DNA of 64,000 bases from assembly GCA_009684515.1 (NCBI GenBank), contig WKKS01000012.1, forward strand, positions 29,584-93,583, read 5' to 3'. Under the pieces are notes generated by a model. That model did not search any database and had not been told where the DNA came from. It was given only the letters and a program-made list of their open reading frames with translations. Source of the stretch: Geobacter sp. (lineage in GTDB: Bacteria > Desulfobacterota > Desulfuromonadia > Geobacterales > Pseudopelobacteraceae). Position 1 is the stretch's first letter. Each line of letters opens with the position of its first letter. The translations under genes and the position numbers were made by a program. Shown piece after piece: positions 8,955 through 16,912 of this stretch.

Positions 8955-10232
8955 ATGAAAAAACAGTTAAGCGGGATTGTTGCAGCAGCCCTGGTCGTGT
9001 CGGCAACCGCCGCGTTCGGAGCTGTAAAGGAGGGGCAGTTCTCAATTTCCCCAGTGGTCGGCGGCTACACTTTTGACCACAGGCAGGATCTGGAAACCTC
9101 AATGGTTTACGGTATCCGTGGAGGCTACAACTTCACAAAGCGGTTTGGCATTGAGGCACTCTTCGACTACGCAAATTCGAAGCCGGACAACGCTCCTAAA
9201 AAAGATGTCGGCATGTTCCGCTACGGCGGGGAGCTACTCTACCACATGTGGCCGGATAACAACTTTGTACCCTACCTGGCTGCAGGCTACTCTGCGATGA
9301 ATATCAAAGGGGACGTCTACGGCAACAAACAGCGCGGCGCGTTTGATTACGGCTTGGGAGCGAAGTATTTCCTGAATGACAGCTTTGCTCTGCGCGGCGA
9401 CGTTCGTCACATTCTTTACAGCATCAGTGACAGGTTTAATAACAACTTTGAGTACACTCTGGGTGCATACATTCCGTTTGGCGGGGCTGCACCTGCTGTC
9501 CAGCCGGTCGCAATGCCGGTAGTCGCACCGGTCGTTCCACCACCTGCTCCGATGCCAGAACCGGCTAAAATTGTGCCTCCGGCACCAGTTGCTCCAACCG
9601 CAAACCTGTCGGTGTCACCTGTAACTATCGTAAAGACCAATGATGCCGCCGCTACCCTGAGCTGGGCATCCAGCAACGCCGACAAATGCTCCATCCAACC
9701 AGGTATCGGTTCCGTTGAAACTCAAGGGTCTCGTTCTATTTCTCCGTCGGTAGACACAGCTTACACACTGACATGCAGCGGCCCCGGCGGTGAAGCGACC
9801 AGTAGCGCGAACCTTGGTGTAACTCTGCCTCCTCCGCCAGCTCCGGTTGTGACACCCAAGCAAGCTGCGGCAATAGAGCGTTTCTGTAACAAGCCGGCTG
9901 TCGTCACAGTCCTTTTTGATACTGACAAATCTGAAATTAAGCCCAAGTATCTCGATGACCTCAATAGCCTGGGAGAATTCCTGAAAGATTTCCCTAAGGC
10001 CAAGGGCGAAATCTCTGGGCATACCGACAATGTTGGTAGCGCCAAATACAACTTGAAACTTTCCCAGCGTCGTGCGGAAGCCGTCGAAAAGTACATCGAG
10101 AAAACTTTTGCTGTTGTTTCCGACAGAGTTACTACGAAGGGATTCGGTGAGACCAAGCCGGTTGCCAGCAACAAGACAAAAGAAGGGCGACAACTGAATC
10201 GCCGTATTGAAACAAACTTTACTTGCGAATAA
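8955..10232 (+). CDS. OmpA-family outer-membrane protein with Pro-rich linker and Ig-like insert
   Basis: 425 residues. A signal peptide (to about 22) precedes an eight-stranded barrel-like N-domain (about 25-175) and a linker rich in Pro, Ala and Val (about 180-220). A short Ig-like segment with two cysteines (KCSIQPG and LTCSGPG) follows. The C-terminal OmpA peptidoglycan-binding domain (VTVLFDTDKSEIKPKYLDDL, then GHTDNVGS and SQRRAEAV) ends with two further cysteines, one at the end. The protein would tie the outer membrane to the cell wall. A strong ribosome site (AAAGGAGGG) and a dedicated terminator suggest high expression. Confidence 0.9.
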   Translation: MKKQLSGIVAAALVVSATAAFGAVKEGQFSISPVVGGYTFDHRQDLETSMVYGIRGGYNFTKRFGIEALFDYANSKPDNAPKKDVGMFRYGGELLYHMWPDNNFVPYLAAGYSAMNIKGDVYGNKQRGAFDYGLGAKYFLNDSFALRGDVRHILYSISDRFNNNFEYTLGAYIPFGGAAPAVQPVAMPVVAPVVPPPAPMPEPAKIVPPAPVAPTANLSVSPVTIVKTNDAAATLSWASSNADKCSIQPGIGSVETQGSRSISPSVDTAYTLTCSGPGGEATSSANLGVTLPPPPAPVVTPKQAAAIERFCNKPAVVTVLFDTDKSEIKPKYLDDLNSLGEFLKDFPKAKGEISGHTDNVGSAKYNLKLSQRRAEAVEKYIEKTFAVVSDRVTTKGFGETKPVASNKTKEGRQLNRRIETNFTCE

Positions 10233-10253
10233 GCCTTAGCTGGAACAAGTAAT

Positions 10254-10291
10254 ACAAAAGCCCTTCCAAGATGTTTCGGAAGGGCTTTTGT
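10254..10291. terminator. intrinsic terminator after the OmpA-like gene
   Basis: A 14-bp perfect stem (ACAAAAGCCCTTCC and complement) with a 10-nt loop, followed by a T-run. It also faces the end of the minus-strand gene at 10315 and can act in both directions. Confidence 0.88.
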
Positions 10292-10314
10292 TTTGAGTAT
10301 TACTTGCGGTGCGA

Positions 10315-10659
10315 TTATTTTTTTCTGCGGTCGCTGAGCGAGATCACCTTTGGTGCCCCACCTTCCTGGCGCATTTTGGCCAGGCGCTCCTTTTCTTCAT
10401 TCTCTTTCTCAACTTTTTCCTGCTCCACCGGAGACACTACATCTTCCAGCATTAACGGCGTGCCTCCCATTGTGAATGGAGCGCCTTCCAGCTGAAACTC
10501 GTCGAGAATCCAAGTGAATACCTGTAAGGGAAACGTCAGAACCAGCAGCTTAACCTGCCACCAGCCCGGTTTTACGTCCGGTTCGATCTCTTCAATGCGG
10601 GCATAAAAACCCGGTTTGTTGTCAACATGAATAAGGACGATATCGTTGATTACAGCCAT
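10315..10659 (-). CDS. conserved-looking hypothetical protein, 114 residues
   Basis: The N-terminal half looks like a small beta barrel (MAVINDIVLIHVDNKPGFYARI, then VKPGWWQVKLLVLTFP). The C-terminal third is a highly charged Glu/Lys helix ending in a basic DRRKK tail. There is no signal peptide. A ribosome site (AAGAGGGA) lies upstream. It is the last gene of a same-strand run that includes the RNase P RNA. I do not recognise a characterised family. Confidence 0.7.
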   Translation of the reverse strand: MAVINDIVLIHVDNKPGFYARIEEIEPDVKPGWWQVKLLVLTFPLQVFTWILDEFQLEGAPFTMGGTPLMLEDVVSPVEQEKVEKENEEKERLAKMRQEGGAPKVISLSDRRKK

Positions 10660-10685
10660 TTATATCCCTCTTTTAGTTTTGTATT

Positions 10686-11201
10686 CTAATTGTTGGGTTC
10701 TTTTTCTGCCCACAGCAGCAAAGGTTTTGAAACGGATATGCCCAGCATCTGGGACGCTGAGGAAAGACATCCTCTGAGGGTTTTTTCACAGGCTTCAAGT
10801 TTATTCCTGTCTGTCACCGACAGACAATGGTCAATTGCAGAACATACGAAAAAGACGCAGTCAGCCGGTCGAAAAGCCGGCTCTAATTTGCATCCGGTTG
10901 CCGTGCTGCAGGGGCAGAGCGGTTTCTGTGAAAAATCTGGTGATATCTTTATGTCAGAGACTTGCAGGGATAGTGCGTCAAGAACATTCATTCGGTATTT
11001 GCCGTTCAGGCAGCATTGCCCTGCGCACTCACGGCATATAGATTCAGAATTTATCGCCTGGGTAATGGCAACCAGAAGTTCTTTCCCCCGGTTGTATTTG
11101 GTCAGCAACTCCATTAGTTGCAGTTTCTTGGCTGGAGTGCTGATTTGCAACTGTTCGTTGAGGGCTTGCAGCCCATGTTGCCACAATTGTTGGTCGTTCA
11201 C
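10686..11201 (-). CDS. cysteine-rich protein, possible metal-binding (Zn/Fe-chelating-like), 171 residues
   Basis: The start is taken as the GTG at 11201 because the frame upstream runs through the RNase P RNA; AACAGGAAC lies just before it. At least ten cysteines include CRECAGQCC, LCPCSTATGC and DCVFFVC, an arrangement like that of YkgJ-type putative zinc- or iron-chelating proteins, but the family is not certain. The N-terminal third is helical. The gene begins only 20 bp after the mature 3' end of rnpB and has no separate promoter that I can see. Confidence 0.65.
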   Translation of the reverse strand: MNDQQLWQHGLQALNEQLQISTPAKKLQLMELLTKYNRGKELLVAITQAINSESICRECAGQCCLNGKYRMNVLDALSLQVSDIKISPDFSQKPLCPCSTATGCKLEPAFRPADCVFFVCSAIDHCLSVTDRNKLEACEKTLRGCLSSASQMLGISVSKPLLLWAEKEPNN

Positions 11202-11221
11202 ATGGTTCCTGTTAATAAATT

Positions 11222-11593
11222 GGTTGAAGCAGTCCGTAAGCCGGGTTCTGTTCCCGGACAGGGTTACCCCTGGCCGGGCGATGGTCATTCATCTGGGTCT
11301 GCCGTTACCGACAGCCTCAAGCAGCCAACCCGGAGGCACGGACGGGTCGCCCTTAACGCCTCCCTATTTGGCCTTGCTCCTGACGGGGTTTACCTGGCAT
11401 CCGACGTCGCCGCCGGACCCGGTGAGCTCTTACCTCACCCTTTCACCCTTACCTGCCTAAGCAGGCGGACTTCTCTCTGTGGCACTTTTCCCTGGGGTCA
11501 CCCCCGCTGGACGTTATCCAGCGTCATGCCCTGTGGAGCCCGGACTTTCCTCCACCGGCAAAGCCGGCAGCGGCCATCTGGACTACTTCAACC
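11222..11593 (-). ncRNA. rnpB: RNase P RNA component (bacterial class A)
   Basis: Read on the minus strand, the 5' part contains the universal GGAGGAAAGTCCGGGCTCC block and the 3' part contains ACAGAACCCGGCTTACGG; both are conserved core elements. The ends pair as helix P1 (GGTTGAAGTAGTCC with GGACTGCTTCAACC, one G-U), which sets the boundaries at 11593 and 11222, about 372 nt. It is the catalytic RNA that removes 5' leaders from tRNA precursors. It lies between the zinc-ribbon protein gene and the cysteine-rich ORF. Confidence 0.97.
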
Positions 11594-11644
11594 AAACTCC
11601 AGTCCCGGCAAATCTTGATTCCTCTGCCAAGGCACTAATTGCTG

Positions 11645-12352
11645 CTACTGCAGTTTCAGAATCAAAATACGTTGGCAATGCGGGCAGGTCAACAGCTCCT
11701 CATATTTGAAGAGATTGTTGTAAAGCTGCGGTGGCAGGTGCATATTGCACCCTAGGCAGTGCCCATTGCGAGCGATTGCGACGGCCTGGCCGCGGCGCTG
11801 TTCACGCAGGGCTGAAAACCGCTTTACCAAGCTGGCTGGCATTTCTTTTGTCAATGTTTCCCGGCGGGCAACATCAGCATCTATATCATTTTGGATATTT
11901 TTGATTTCCAGCTCTTTTTCAGCAGTGCGCTGGGACGAGTTGCCGGTAAGTTCATCAAGCAGAGATTTCTTGCCAGCAACGTCAGCGGACAGGGTTTCTA
12001 TCTGTGCTATCTTTTGAAGTACCAGTTCTTCTATATCCGATACCTGCTTCTTGGCAGCGGTAATTTCTCTGCCAACCGCCTGGAACTCTTTGTTAGTCTT
12101 GATTTCCTTCATGTTTGTTTCTGCCCGCAGGATGTTTTCCAGCTCTGCGGCATGATTGACTTCCAACTCACCTTTTTCCAATTCAAGCTGAGAAAGATCC
12201 GCCTGCATGGCAGCCAATTCTTCACGGGCAGCATCAACGGATTGGGCAATTTCATTCAGTTCGTCGTGCAGGCCGTTTTGCTTGACCTTCAGGCTGTCAA
12301 TTAATTGATCGACTTCCTGCAATTCCTCCAGCATTTCCAGTTTCTTTTTCAA
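11645..12352 (-). CDS. coiled-coil protein with C-terminal C4 zinc ribbon
   Basis: 235 residues if translated from the TTG at 12352, which has GGGGGA 6-7 bases upstream; the frame further upstream overlaps the Nif3-like gene and has no better site. Residues 1-175 form a long coiled coil. The C-terminus is a zinc ribbon with CLGCNMHLPPQ and CPHCQRIL (two CxxC knuckles). This protein type is regularly found directly after Nif3/YbgI genes, as here. Its function is unknown; a nucleic-acid or adaptor role is sometimes suggested. Confidence 0.85.
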   Translation of the reverse strand: MKKKLEMLEELQEVDQLIDSLKVKQNGLHDELNEIAQSVDAAREELAAMQADLSQLELEKGELEVNHAAELENILRAETNMKEIKTNKEFQAVGREITAAKKQVSDIEELVLQKIAQIETLSADVAGKKSLLDELTGNSSQRTAEKELEIKNIQNDIDADVARRETLTKEMPASLVKRFSALREQRRGQAVAIARNGHCLGCNMHLPPQLYNNLFKYEELLTCPHCQRILILKLQ

Positions 12353-12398
12353 AACAAATCCCCCTTTGTTGCAATTTTTATTTAAACTCGACTTCGGT

Positions 12399-13517
12399 TC
12401 ACATTCTGAACGGATCGGATTCGATACTGCATGGCACAACCTGACAATTATTGTATCCGGCACCGGTCAGCGCGTGACTGACGCGTTCCACAATCTCATG
12501 TACCATGATTATTTCTGTCGGGAAGTGTCCTGCGTCAATCAGAGCAATTCCAAGGTCTAATGCTTCGCGGGCATCATGATATTTTACGTCGCCGGTAACC
12601 AATACGTCGGCGCCGGCACGAGCTGCTTCATGCAATAAAGATGCGCCGCTGCCGCTGCAAAGGGCGACTTTTGAAACACTGGCTGCCGATTCGCCGACAT
12701 AACGAAGGGCAGGAGAAGATAACGCTTCGCTGATCTGTCTGGCATACTCTGTCAGCGAAATCTGTTTTGTCAGTCGCCCAACTCGCCCCAATCCCAGCTT
12801 TTCGCCTTCATTCAGCAATGGATACAGGTCATATGCCGGTTCTTCGTATGGGTGCGAAGCGAACAGTGCTTTCAAGGCACGTGACAGGTTTGATCGCTCA
12901 ACAAGCAATTCGAGCCGTTTTTCGGAAACTTGTTGTCGCTTGCCGACAGTGCCTGTGAACGGTTTGGCGCCCGCCTGAGGAAGGAAAGTCCCTTCGCCGC
13001 TTGCGGCGTAGGAACATTCCAGGTAATTGCCCTGCGACTGAATATGCGGGAAAAGTTCGTTGCGAACAGCTTCCAGGTGGCTGTCCGGGACAAACACAAC
13101 CAGTTTGACCAGTTCGCAGCATGTAGTAATCTGGAGCGGGCGGCATTCGGAAAGCCCGATCTTTTGTGCCAGAAGGTCATTCAGGCCGCCAGTGGCGATG
13201 TCATAATTGGTGTGCATGCATATGATGGAAAGGCCGTTCTTTATTGCGGTTTGTATCAGGCGGCCATTTGGCGTAGCGGTTGAGATTGATTTGAGCGGTT
13301 TGAAAATGAGGGGGTGGTGGGTAATGAGAAGTTGGCAGGAGGATTCTATGGCAGATTTGACAGCGTCCTGTGTCGGATCCAGCGCCACCATTATCCGTGT
13401 CACTTCTGCGCCGGGATCGCCCACCTGGAGCCCAGGGTTGTCCCATGCTTCGGCCAAGGCTGTTGGGGCTATTTTGTTAATGATTCCAGCTATGTCAGAG
13501 ATTTTTGGAGTTTTCAT
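12399..13517 (-). CDS. Nif3-like dinuclear metal-centre protein (DUF34), with central insert domain
   Basis: 372 residues, the long form of the family: N- and C-terminal Nif3 halves split by a PII-like insert (about residues 130-235). Metal-binding elements are visible: ITHHPLIFKPLK, ICMHTNYD, and at the C-terminus TGDVKYHDA and IDAGHFPTE. Homologues form toroidal hexamers with two metals per subunit. The GTP cyclohydrolase label given to some members is disputed, so no reaction is assigned. A zinc-ribbon partner gene follows in the usual order. Confidence 0.9.
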   Translation of the reverse strand: MKTPKISDIAGIINKIAPTALAEAWDNPGLQVGDPGAEVTRIMVALDPTQDAVKSAIESSCQLLITHHPLIFKPLKSISTATPNGRLIQTAIKNGLSIICMHTNYDIATGGLNDLLAQKIGLSECRPLQITTCCELVKLVVFVPDSHLEAVRNELFPHIQSQGNYLECSYAASGEGTFLPQAGAKPFTGTVGKRQQVSEKRLELLVERSNLSRALKALFASHPYEEPAYDLYPLLNEGEKLGLGRVGRLTKQISLTEYARQISEALSSPALRYVGESAASVSKVALCSGSGASLLHEAARAGADVLVTGDVKYHDAREALDLGIALIDAGHFPTEIIMVHEIVERVSHALTGAGYNNCQVVPCSIESDPFRM

Positions 13518-13526
13518 AGGTTACAA

Positions 13527-13558
13527 ATAAAAAGAGTGCAACCTTGCGGTGTGCACTC
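13527..13558 (-). terminator. intrinsic terminator downstream of tRNA-Ile
   Basis: On the minus strand GAGTGCA, an 11-nt loop, TGCACTC, then a T-rich run. It lies between the tRNA and the start of the Nif3-like gene and would end the tRNA (and possibly EF-P-like) transcript. Confidence 0.75.
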
Positions 13559-13633
13559 TCGTGTTGAGGTATGGAAGCGGGATAACCCTTGTTCTCGTGC
13601 CGACATCCGGCGCATGTTCCTCGCGATATGAAA

Positions 13634-13710
13634 TGGTGGGCCCACCAGGACTCGAACCTGGGACCAACCGGTTATGAGCCGGTGGCTCTAGCCAACTGAG
13701 CTATAGGCCC
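13634..13710 (-). tRNA. tRNA-Ile with CAU anticodon (lysidine type)
   Basis: 77 nt including encoded CCA. The cloverleaf is complete: GGGCCTA/TGGGCCC acceptor, TAGCTCAGTTGG D arm, CTCATAA anticodon loop, GGTTCGAGTCC T arm. The CAT anticodon could mean Met or Ile2. The acceptor has C4-G69 and C5-G68, the pairs that mark Ile2 tRNAs for TilS in E. coli, where elongator tRNA-Met has U4 and A5. Therefore AUA-reading tRNA-Ile2 is preferred; it would need lysidine modification. Confidence 0.85.
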
Positions 13711-13779
13711 GTGAAGGGAAGGGTCATACTAGAGGACGAAATAGTTGTTGTCAAGCACTATTAAAGCAGTATTCGGCAG

Positions 13780-14343
13780 TTAAGCTCTTGAGAGGAAACG
13801 CCCGTCACGGGTGTCAACCTTGACCTTCTCGCCGGATTCCAGATATGGCGGCACTTTGATCTTCAAGCCGGTTTCCAGTATTGCATCCTTGGTCTCGGCC
13901 GTGGCAGTCGCATTTTTCAGAACCGGCGCGGTTTCAGTGACCAATAGCTCGACACTCAGCGGCAGATCCACATTCACCATCCTGCCTTCGAACAATCCCA
14001 GGACAACTTCGGTTCCGTCCAGAAGGTACATTGAAAGCGGCTCGAAATTGTCCGCCTCCATTTCGAACTGCTCGTAATTCTCGAGATCCATGAAAACTCC
14101 GCAGCCGCCATCGGCATACAGAAACTGCCCCTTATGGCGTTCAAAATCGGCTTCATCGACTTTGTCGCCGGAGCGGAATGTTTTATCGAAGACCTGGCCG
14201 GTGATCAGGTTGCGATAGCGGGTTTTGACCATCGTGTTGGCGCCACGTGCAGTCGGCGATTGGGTTGTGACATCGGTAATGATGCAGGGTGCGCCGTCAA
14301 GCTGAATGACAAGACCTTTTTTAAAGTCGGATGTTGTGAACAT
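13780..14343 (-). CDS. elongation factor P-like protein, EfpL/YeiP type
   Basis: 187 residues with the three-domain EF-P fold. The loop that reaches the peptidyl-transferase centre reads SPTARGANT, with Arg33 at the tip. This matches E. coli YeiP (SPTARGAAT), not canonical EF-P loops with a modified Lys. EF-P relieves ribosome stalling at polyproline; the EfpL branch acts without the lysine modification and has a wider motif range. The C-terminal KVPPYLESGEKVKVDTRDG is standard. It may be annotated simply as efp, and whether a second canonical EF-P exists elsewhere is not visible here. Confidence 0.85.
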   Translation of the reverse strand: MFTTSDFKKGLVIQLDGAPCIITDVTTQSPTARGANTMVKTRYRNLITGQVFDKTFRSGDKVDEADFERHKGQFLYADGGCGVFMDLENYEQFEMEADNFEPLSMYLLDGTEVVLGLFEGRMVNVDLPLSVELLVTETAPVLKNATATAETKDAILETGLKIKVPPYLESGEKVKVDTRDGRFLSRA

Positions 14344-14371
14344 AAAAAAACGTTTTCTCCTTGAAGATTAA

Positions 14372-14848
14372 TTATGCTTTCCTGCGATATTCAGCCGTGG
14401 GCCAGAAGGGGATGCCGCCGCGAGGGGTGAACTCTCCGCGCACCGTCAGCCAGGCCGGAGCGAGCAGTTTCGCGAGATCATTGCAGATGCGATTGACGCC
14501 GGCTTCGTGGAATTCCCCGTGCATTCTGAACGAACCCAGATATAGCTTGAGGCTTTTGCTTTCGACGCACAGGTTTTCCGGTTGGTAGTCGATGATGATT
14601 TTTCCGAAATCCGGTTGTCCGGTCATAGGGCAGAGGCAGGTGAACTCGGGACATTCGATATGCAGTGTTCCAATCGCCCCGACCGGGTTCATTTCCGGAT
14701 TGGCAAAAGGGCTTGGAAACGCTTCCAGAAGGGTTGCGTCCGGCTTGTCGTAGCAGTAGGAAGTGGCTCCGGAGCCAAGAGATTTCAACTGTTCATGCAG
14801 TTCCATATTCACATCCAGGTCAGGTTTAGTTAAAAAGCGCGACAGCAT
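14372..14848 (-). CDS. queF: NADPH-dependent 7-cyano-7-deazaguanine (preQ0) reductase
   Basis: About 158 residues from the ATG at 14848; a TTG at 14872 would add eight residues and neither start has a good ribosome site. It is a short (YkvM-type) QueF: CPEFTCLCPMTGQPDF holds the nucleophile cysteine and the catalytic Asp, and the ESKSLKLYLGSFR motif binds NADPH. The enzyme reduces the nitrile of preQ0 to the amine of preQ1 in queuosine synthesis. It lies between the EfpL and LarA-like genes; other que genes are not in the window. Confidence 0.93.
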   Translation of the reverse strand: MLSRFLTKPDLDVNMELHEQLKSLGSGATSYCYDKPDATLLEAFPSPFANPEMNPVGAIGTLHIECPEFTCLCPMTGQPDFGKIIIDYQPENLCVESKSLKLYLGSFRMHGEFHEAGVNRICNDLAKLLAPAWLTVRGEFTPRGGIPFWPTAEYRRKA

Positions 14849-14882
14849 AACAATGAAGCCGCCGCCAGGCAACCTTTTTCAG

Positions 14883-16145
14883 TCAGGCTGGTCCGCTCGG
14901 CAGCACGCTTCCGGCTTCAGGCATCAGAAAGGCCTGCCAATCGCGGGGGAGCAGGCCGTTAGCCAATGCCATCGCTTCATCCAGCGTACCGGCAGGAAGC
15001 ATCCCCATTTCCCTGACCTGCGGAGCTGGAAACTGCGAAACCAGGATGACCTGGAAACGTTGTGCTTTTTGCAGCAGAGAATAAGCGGTCTGACCGTTGA
15101 TTTCATAATGTTCACGAAGTGCCGTTTCAAAATCGCCCAGCTGCTTGTGGCGGAACCAGCTGAAAAATGTCCCGTTTCCGAATCCGTCGCGACATTCCGC
15201 CAGCAGGATCAAGACTCCGCCGTCGCAGATCGCCTGGGAAGCATACTCCATCGATTTATGGGCCTGTATCAGATTGATATCTTTGGGGAAACCGCCGCAG
15301 GAAGCGATCACCATGTCAGCTTTTTTGTGGAGCGGGTAGGCAAATCGCCCGGAATAGTAACGGCAGCCCTCTTCGTGCGCCGTGCGCCAATCACCTGCAA
15401 AAGCGGCTATAATCTCTTTGCCTGGAGTCAGCACCGTGTTGAGGATAAAGTCCGGCTCTGCCATGGCACACCCTTCCAGCATGGCCTGATGCACAGGGTT
15501 GCCTTCCAGATTGCCGGTGGTCGCCAGCGGATTCCTGCCACTGCCGGTTTCGGGATTCAAAACCGCAAAGTGGCTGGCCATACAAGCCTGGCGGCTGGCT
15601 ATTCCAGGGAGAATGCTCTTGCGCCCCCCACCAAAACCTGCGAAATAGTGGAAACCAATCGTGCCGGTTAGTATCAGGCGGTCAGCCTCGACCGCCTTGC
15701 GATTGATGCTGACTTTGATGCCGTTTGAAGTTGTTCCGAGTTGGGTGAGCTGGTCCGACTCGTCACATTCATGATCGGTTACGCGAATCCGTCCGTATAA
15801 TGGCCCGGCTATCTTTTGGTGCTCGTGCTCGGTCTGTTTGCGGTGGATTCCAAGCGCGATCAGGATTTCTATATCCTGGTCGGCTATCCCCTGGCGATTC
15901 AAGCGATCAACCAAAAGAGGCAGATATATCTCGCTACCGGTGTAGCGTGTGATGTCAGAGGTTATAATGACGACCTTTTCGCCGGTTTTAAAGCTGGACA
16001 AGGTCGGTTGGCAACAGTCAAGCGCCGCATTGATAATGTCTTCCGGGAATCCGGTCGGTGGGGGTAGTGACGGGGTGATGACTCCCGCCAGATGTTCCGG
16101 CGGGAGTTCCAAGGCAAAGGATGTTGAACCGTATTTCAGCTCCAT
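14883..16145 (-). CDS. LarA-like nickel-pincer racemase/epimerase (DUF2088)
   Basis: 420 residues from the ATG giving MELKYGSTSFALELP, a typical LarA start; the frame extends further but would overlap the YtxH gene. Residues known to matter in LarA are present: DITRY (Arg), ALGIHRKQTEHEH (His), IGFHYFAGFGGGRKSILPG with the His and the Lys that carries the nickel-pincer nucleotide, ASHFAV (His), and AHKSME (Lys). LarA racemises lactate, but many homologues act on other 2-hydroxy acids, so the substrate is unknown. The larB/C/E cofactor genes are not in this window. Confidence 0.85.
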   Translation of the reverse strand: MELKYGSTSFALELPPEHLAGVITPSLPPPTGFPEDIINAALDCCQPTLSSFKTGEKVVIITSDITRYTGSEIYLPLLVDRLNRQGIADQDIEILIALGIHRKQTEHEHQKIAGPLYGRIRVTDHECDESDQLTQLGTTSNGIKVSINRKAVEADRLILTGTIGFHYFAGFGGGRKSILPGIASRQACMASHFAVLNPETGSGRNPLATTGNLEGNPVHQAMLEGCAMAEPDFILNTVLTPGKEIIAAFAGDWRTAHEEGCRYYSGRFAYPLHKKADMVIASCGGFPKDINLIQAHKSMEYASQAICDGGVLILLAECRDGFGNGTFFSWFRHKQLGDFETALREHYEINGQTAYSLLQKAQRFQVILVSQFPAPQVREMGMLPAGTLDEAMALANGLLPRDWQAFLMPEAGSVLPSGPA

Positions 16146-16158
16146 CAGGCGTGGACCG

Positions 16159-16404
16159 CTAGATCCAGGCGTCTCCGCCGTCATATTCATAGCTGCCGCC
16201 TTTGGACTTGGGTGCCACTTTGAACTTTGCTTCACGGGCAAGCCGTTTTACGCGCTCAGCGGCGGTTTCTCCCAGACCGGAAAGTTTTTCGCGCGTTTCG
16301 CAGCCCGGTGCAGGAGCAAGCAGGAGAGCGGCGGCCGCCCCGATTACGGCTCCGGAAATAAAGGCAATCACAGCTGCTGCAGCGTTATCGTTGTTGCATG
16401 ACAT
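16159..16404 (-). CDS. YtxH-domain small membrane protein
   Basis: 81 residues: a short polar N-terminus, one glycine/alanine-rich transmembrane helix (FISGAVIGAAAALLLAPAPG) and the TREKL-like amphipathic helix that defines YtxH proteins, then a basic tail. Such proteins are stress-associated membrane proteins of unclear function. A ribosome site (AAAGGAG) lies upstream. It precedes the LarA-like gene by 13 bp and may be co-transcribed. A second YtxH protein is encoded at 34845. Confidence 0.8.
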   Translation of the reverse strand: MSCNNDNAAAAVIAFISGAVIGAAAALLLAPAPGCETREKLSGLGETAAERVKRLAREAKFKVAPKSKGGSYEYDGGDAWI

Positions 16405-16528
16405 GGTAGACTCCTTTTATCGTGGTTTCTAAAAGTTAATGTGGACAGGCTTCATTTTTAGCACAGCGCTCAGTCGGAATCAAAACAAAATTCACTCGCA
16501 TTATCACGGAAACGGCCGCCGGGCACGA

Positions 16529-16912
16529 TCAGCATAGGCCATGTTTGACGAGCAGGTCATCAAAGTTTTTCTGCATGAGCGGTTTGGTTAGATAGTCATC
16601 GCAACCTCCGCTGATCAGCGCGTCAAACATGTCGTCGGGAGAGCTGCTGCCGGTCACCATGAAGGCGGTTGCCCGCAAGCCGTGTACATCTTCGATTTCT
16701 CTGATCTTTTTAAGTGTTTCGTGACCATCCATGCCGGGCATCAGTATGTCCATGCAGATCAGGTCAAAGTAGCTCCCGGAGCTGATAGCATCCTCGACCA
16801 ATTGCAGAGCATCCTCGCCACTTTCCGCGAATTCGATCTTGGCTCGTCCTTCGAGAAAAATTGCGAGCAATTCGCGATTCATTTCCACATCATCAACAAT
16901 TAAGGCTTTCAC
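16529..16912 (-). CDS. single-domain response regulator (receiver only)
   Basis: 127 residues, a complete CheY-like receiver and nothing else. The acidic pocket (VDDVE), phospho-acceptor Asp in CMDILMPGMDG, the Thr/Ser switch (MVTGSS) and Lys in YLTKPL are all there. The ATG overlaps the stop of the FapA-like gene by 4 bp, so the two are translationally coupled. It is the last gene of a signalling operon and may take phosphate from the hybrid kinase encoded upstream through that kinase's Hpt domain. Confidence 0.92.
   Translation of the reverse strand: MKALIVDDVEMNRELLAIFLEGRAKIEFAESGEDALQLVEDAISSGSYFDLICMDILMPGMDGHETLKKIREIEDVHGLRATAFMVTGSSSPDDMFDALISGGCDDYLTKPLMQKNFDDLLVKHGLC

Noticed and set aside
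11202..11288. N-terminal extension of the cysteine-rich ORF to 11288
   Set aside because: It runs through the conserved 3' end of the RNase P RNA; the GTG at 11201 has a better ribosome context.
13634..13710. Reading the CAU tRNA as elongator tRNA-Met
   Set aside because: Acceptor-stem pairs C4-G69 and C5-G68 fit Ile2 better.
14763..15671. 302-residue plus-strand ORF across queF and larA
   Set aside because: Overlaps two well-supported minus-strand genes and has no recognisable domain.
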